Part shown: positions 19,845 through 19,890 of the stretch, in pieces | Position numbering within the stretch: the first letter of the stretch is position 1 | How the letters are laid out: each line of letters starts with the position of its first letter | NCBI GenBank assembly: GCA_900544385.1 | Contig: UQVD01000034.1 | Location: forward strand, 1 to 19,890 | Source: an uncultured Collinsella sp. | GTDB taxonomy: Bacteria > Actinomycetota > Coriobacteriia > Coriobacteriales > Coriobacteriaceae | Length of the DNA stretch: 19,890 bases | Reading direction: 5' to 3' | The notes under the pieces: model-generated | Told to the model about the DNA's origin: nothing | The model's database searches: none | The model's input: only the letters and a program-made list of their open reading frames with translations | Made by a program: the position numbers and the translations under genes

Positions 19845-19890
19845 TGTCTCTTATACACATCTCCGAGCCCACGAGACCGATCAGTATCTC
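19845..19890 (+). other. Illumina Nextera adapter contamination (not genomic)
   Basis: The sequence switches to the Tn5 mosaic end CTGTCTCTTATACACATCT, then CCGAGCCCACGAGAC (Nextera read-2 adapter). An 8-base index-like CGATCAGT and ATCTC, the start of the P7 tail, follow. The junction could be off by one base. This part should be trimmed and no protein residues taken from it. Confidence 0.97.

Overview
The window is high-GC (roughly 60% or more), densely coding bacterial DNA that reads as a gut actinobacterium of the class Coriobacteriia, most likely Collinsella or a close relative. The basis is the GC-rich codon use, mannose-family and galactitol-type PTS genes beside a complete biosynthetic his operon, and the actinobacterial order mazG - eno - ftsB/divIC-like - ppx. 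The genus is an inference; no rRNA is present. The last ~46 bases are not genomic: they are an Illumina Nextera adapter left on the contig end.

Layout. (1) 1-3712: a sugar-PTS operon. It holds the 3' end of a SIS-domain sugar-phosphate deglycase/isomerase whose tail resembles FrlB, a four-gene mannose-family PTS (IIA, IIB, IIC, IID), and a TIM-barrel epimerase resembling FrlC. The combination suggests uptake and deglycation of an Amadori compound such as fructoselysine or glucoselysine. Two terminator-like hairpins lie inside the operon. (2) 3713-12878: histidine biosynthesis. hisZ-hisG (a single fused ORF), hisD, hisC, hisB, hisH, hisA, hisF, hisI and hisE run on the + strand, with a PHP-family histidinol-phosphatase convergent behind them. 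Every step from PRPP + ATP to histidine is covered.

(3) 12879-15220: a ~330-bp divergent intergenic region with a large imperfect palindrome, a stand-alone LarC C-terminal-domain protein, a YfcE-like phosphodiesterase and MazG, closed by a strong terminator. (4) 15221-18622: enolase with a direct repeat around its putative promoter, a membrane-anchored coiled-coil septum-formation protein, and an Ppx/GppA phosphatase. (5) 18623-19890: a palindromic repeat, tRNA-Leu(UAA) and a membrane-anchored TPR-like protein of unknown function on the minus strand. On the + strand is the first 60 codons of a galactitol-type PTS IIB, cut by the adapter.

Across the window, intergenic gaps hold long imperfect palindromes (8859-8899, 11886-11954, 12999-13070, 18624-18694). 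Two of them are clearly the same family and keep the same arm asymmetry. Together with the HisZ-HisG fusion, the stand-alone LarC2-like gene and the Amadori-type PTS operon, these are the most interesting observations. I do not see a clearly unprecedented multi-gene system.
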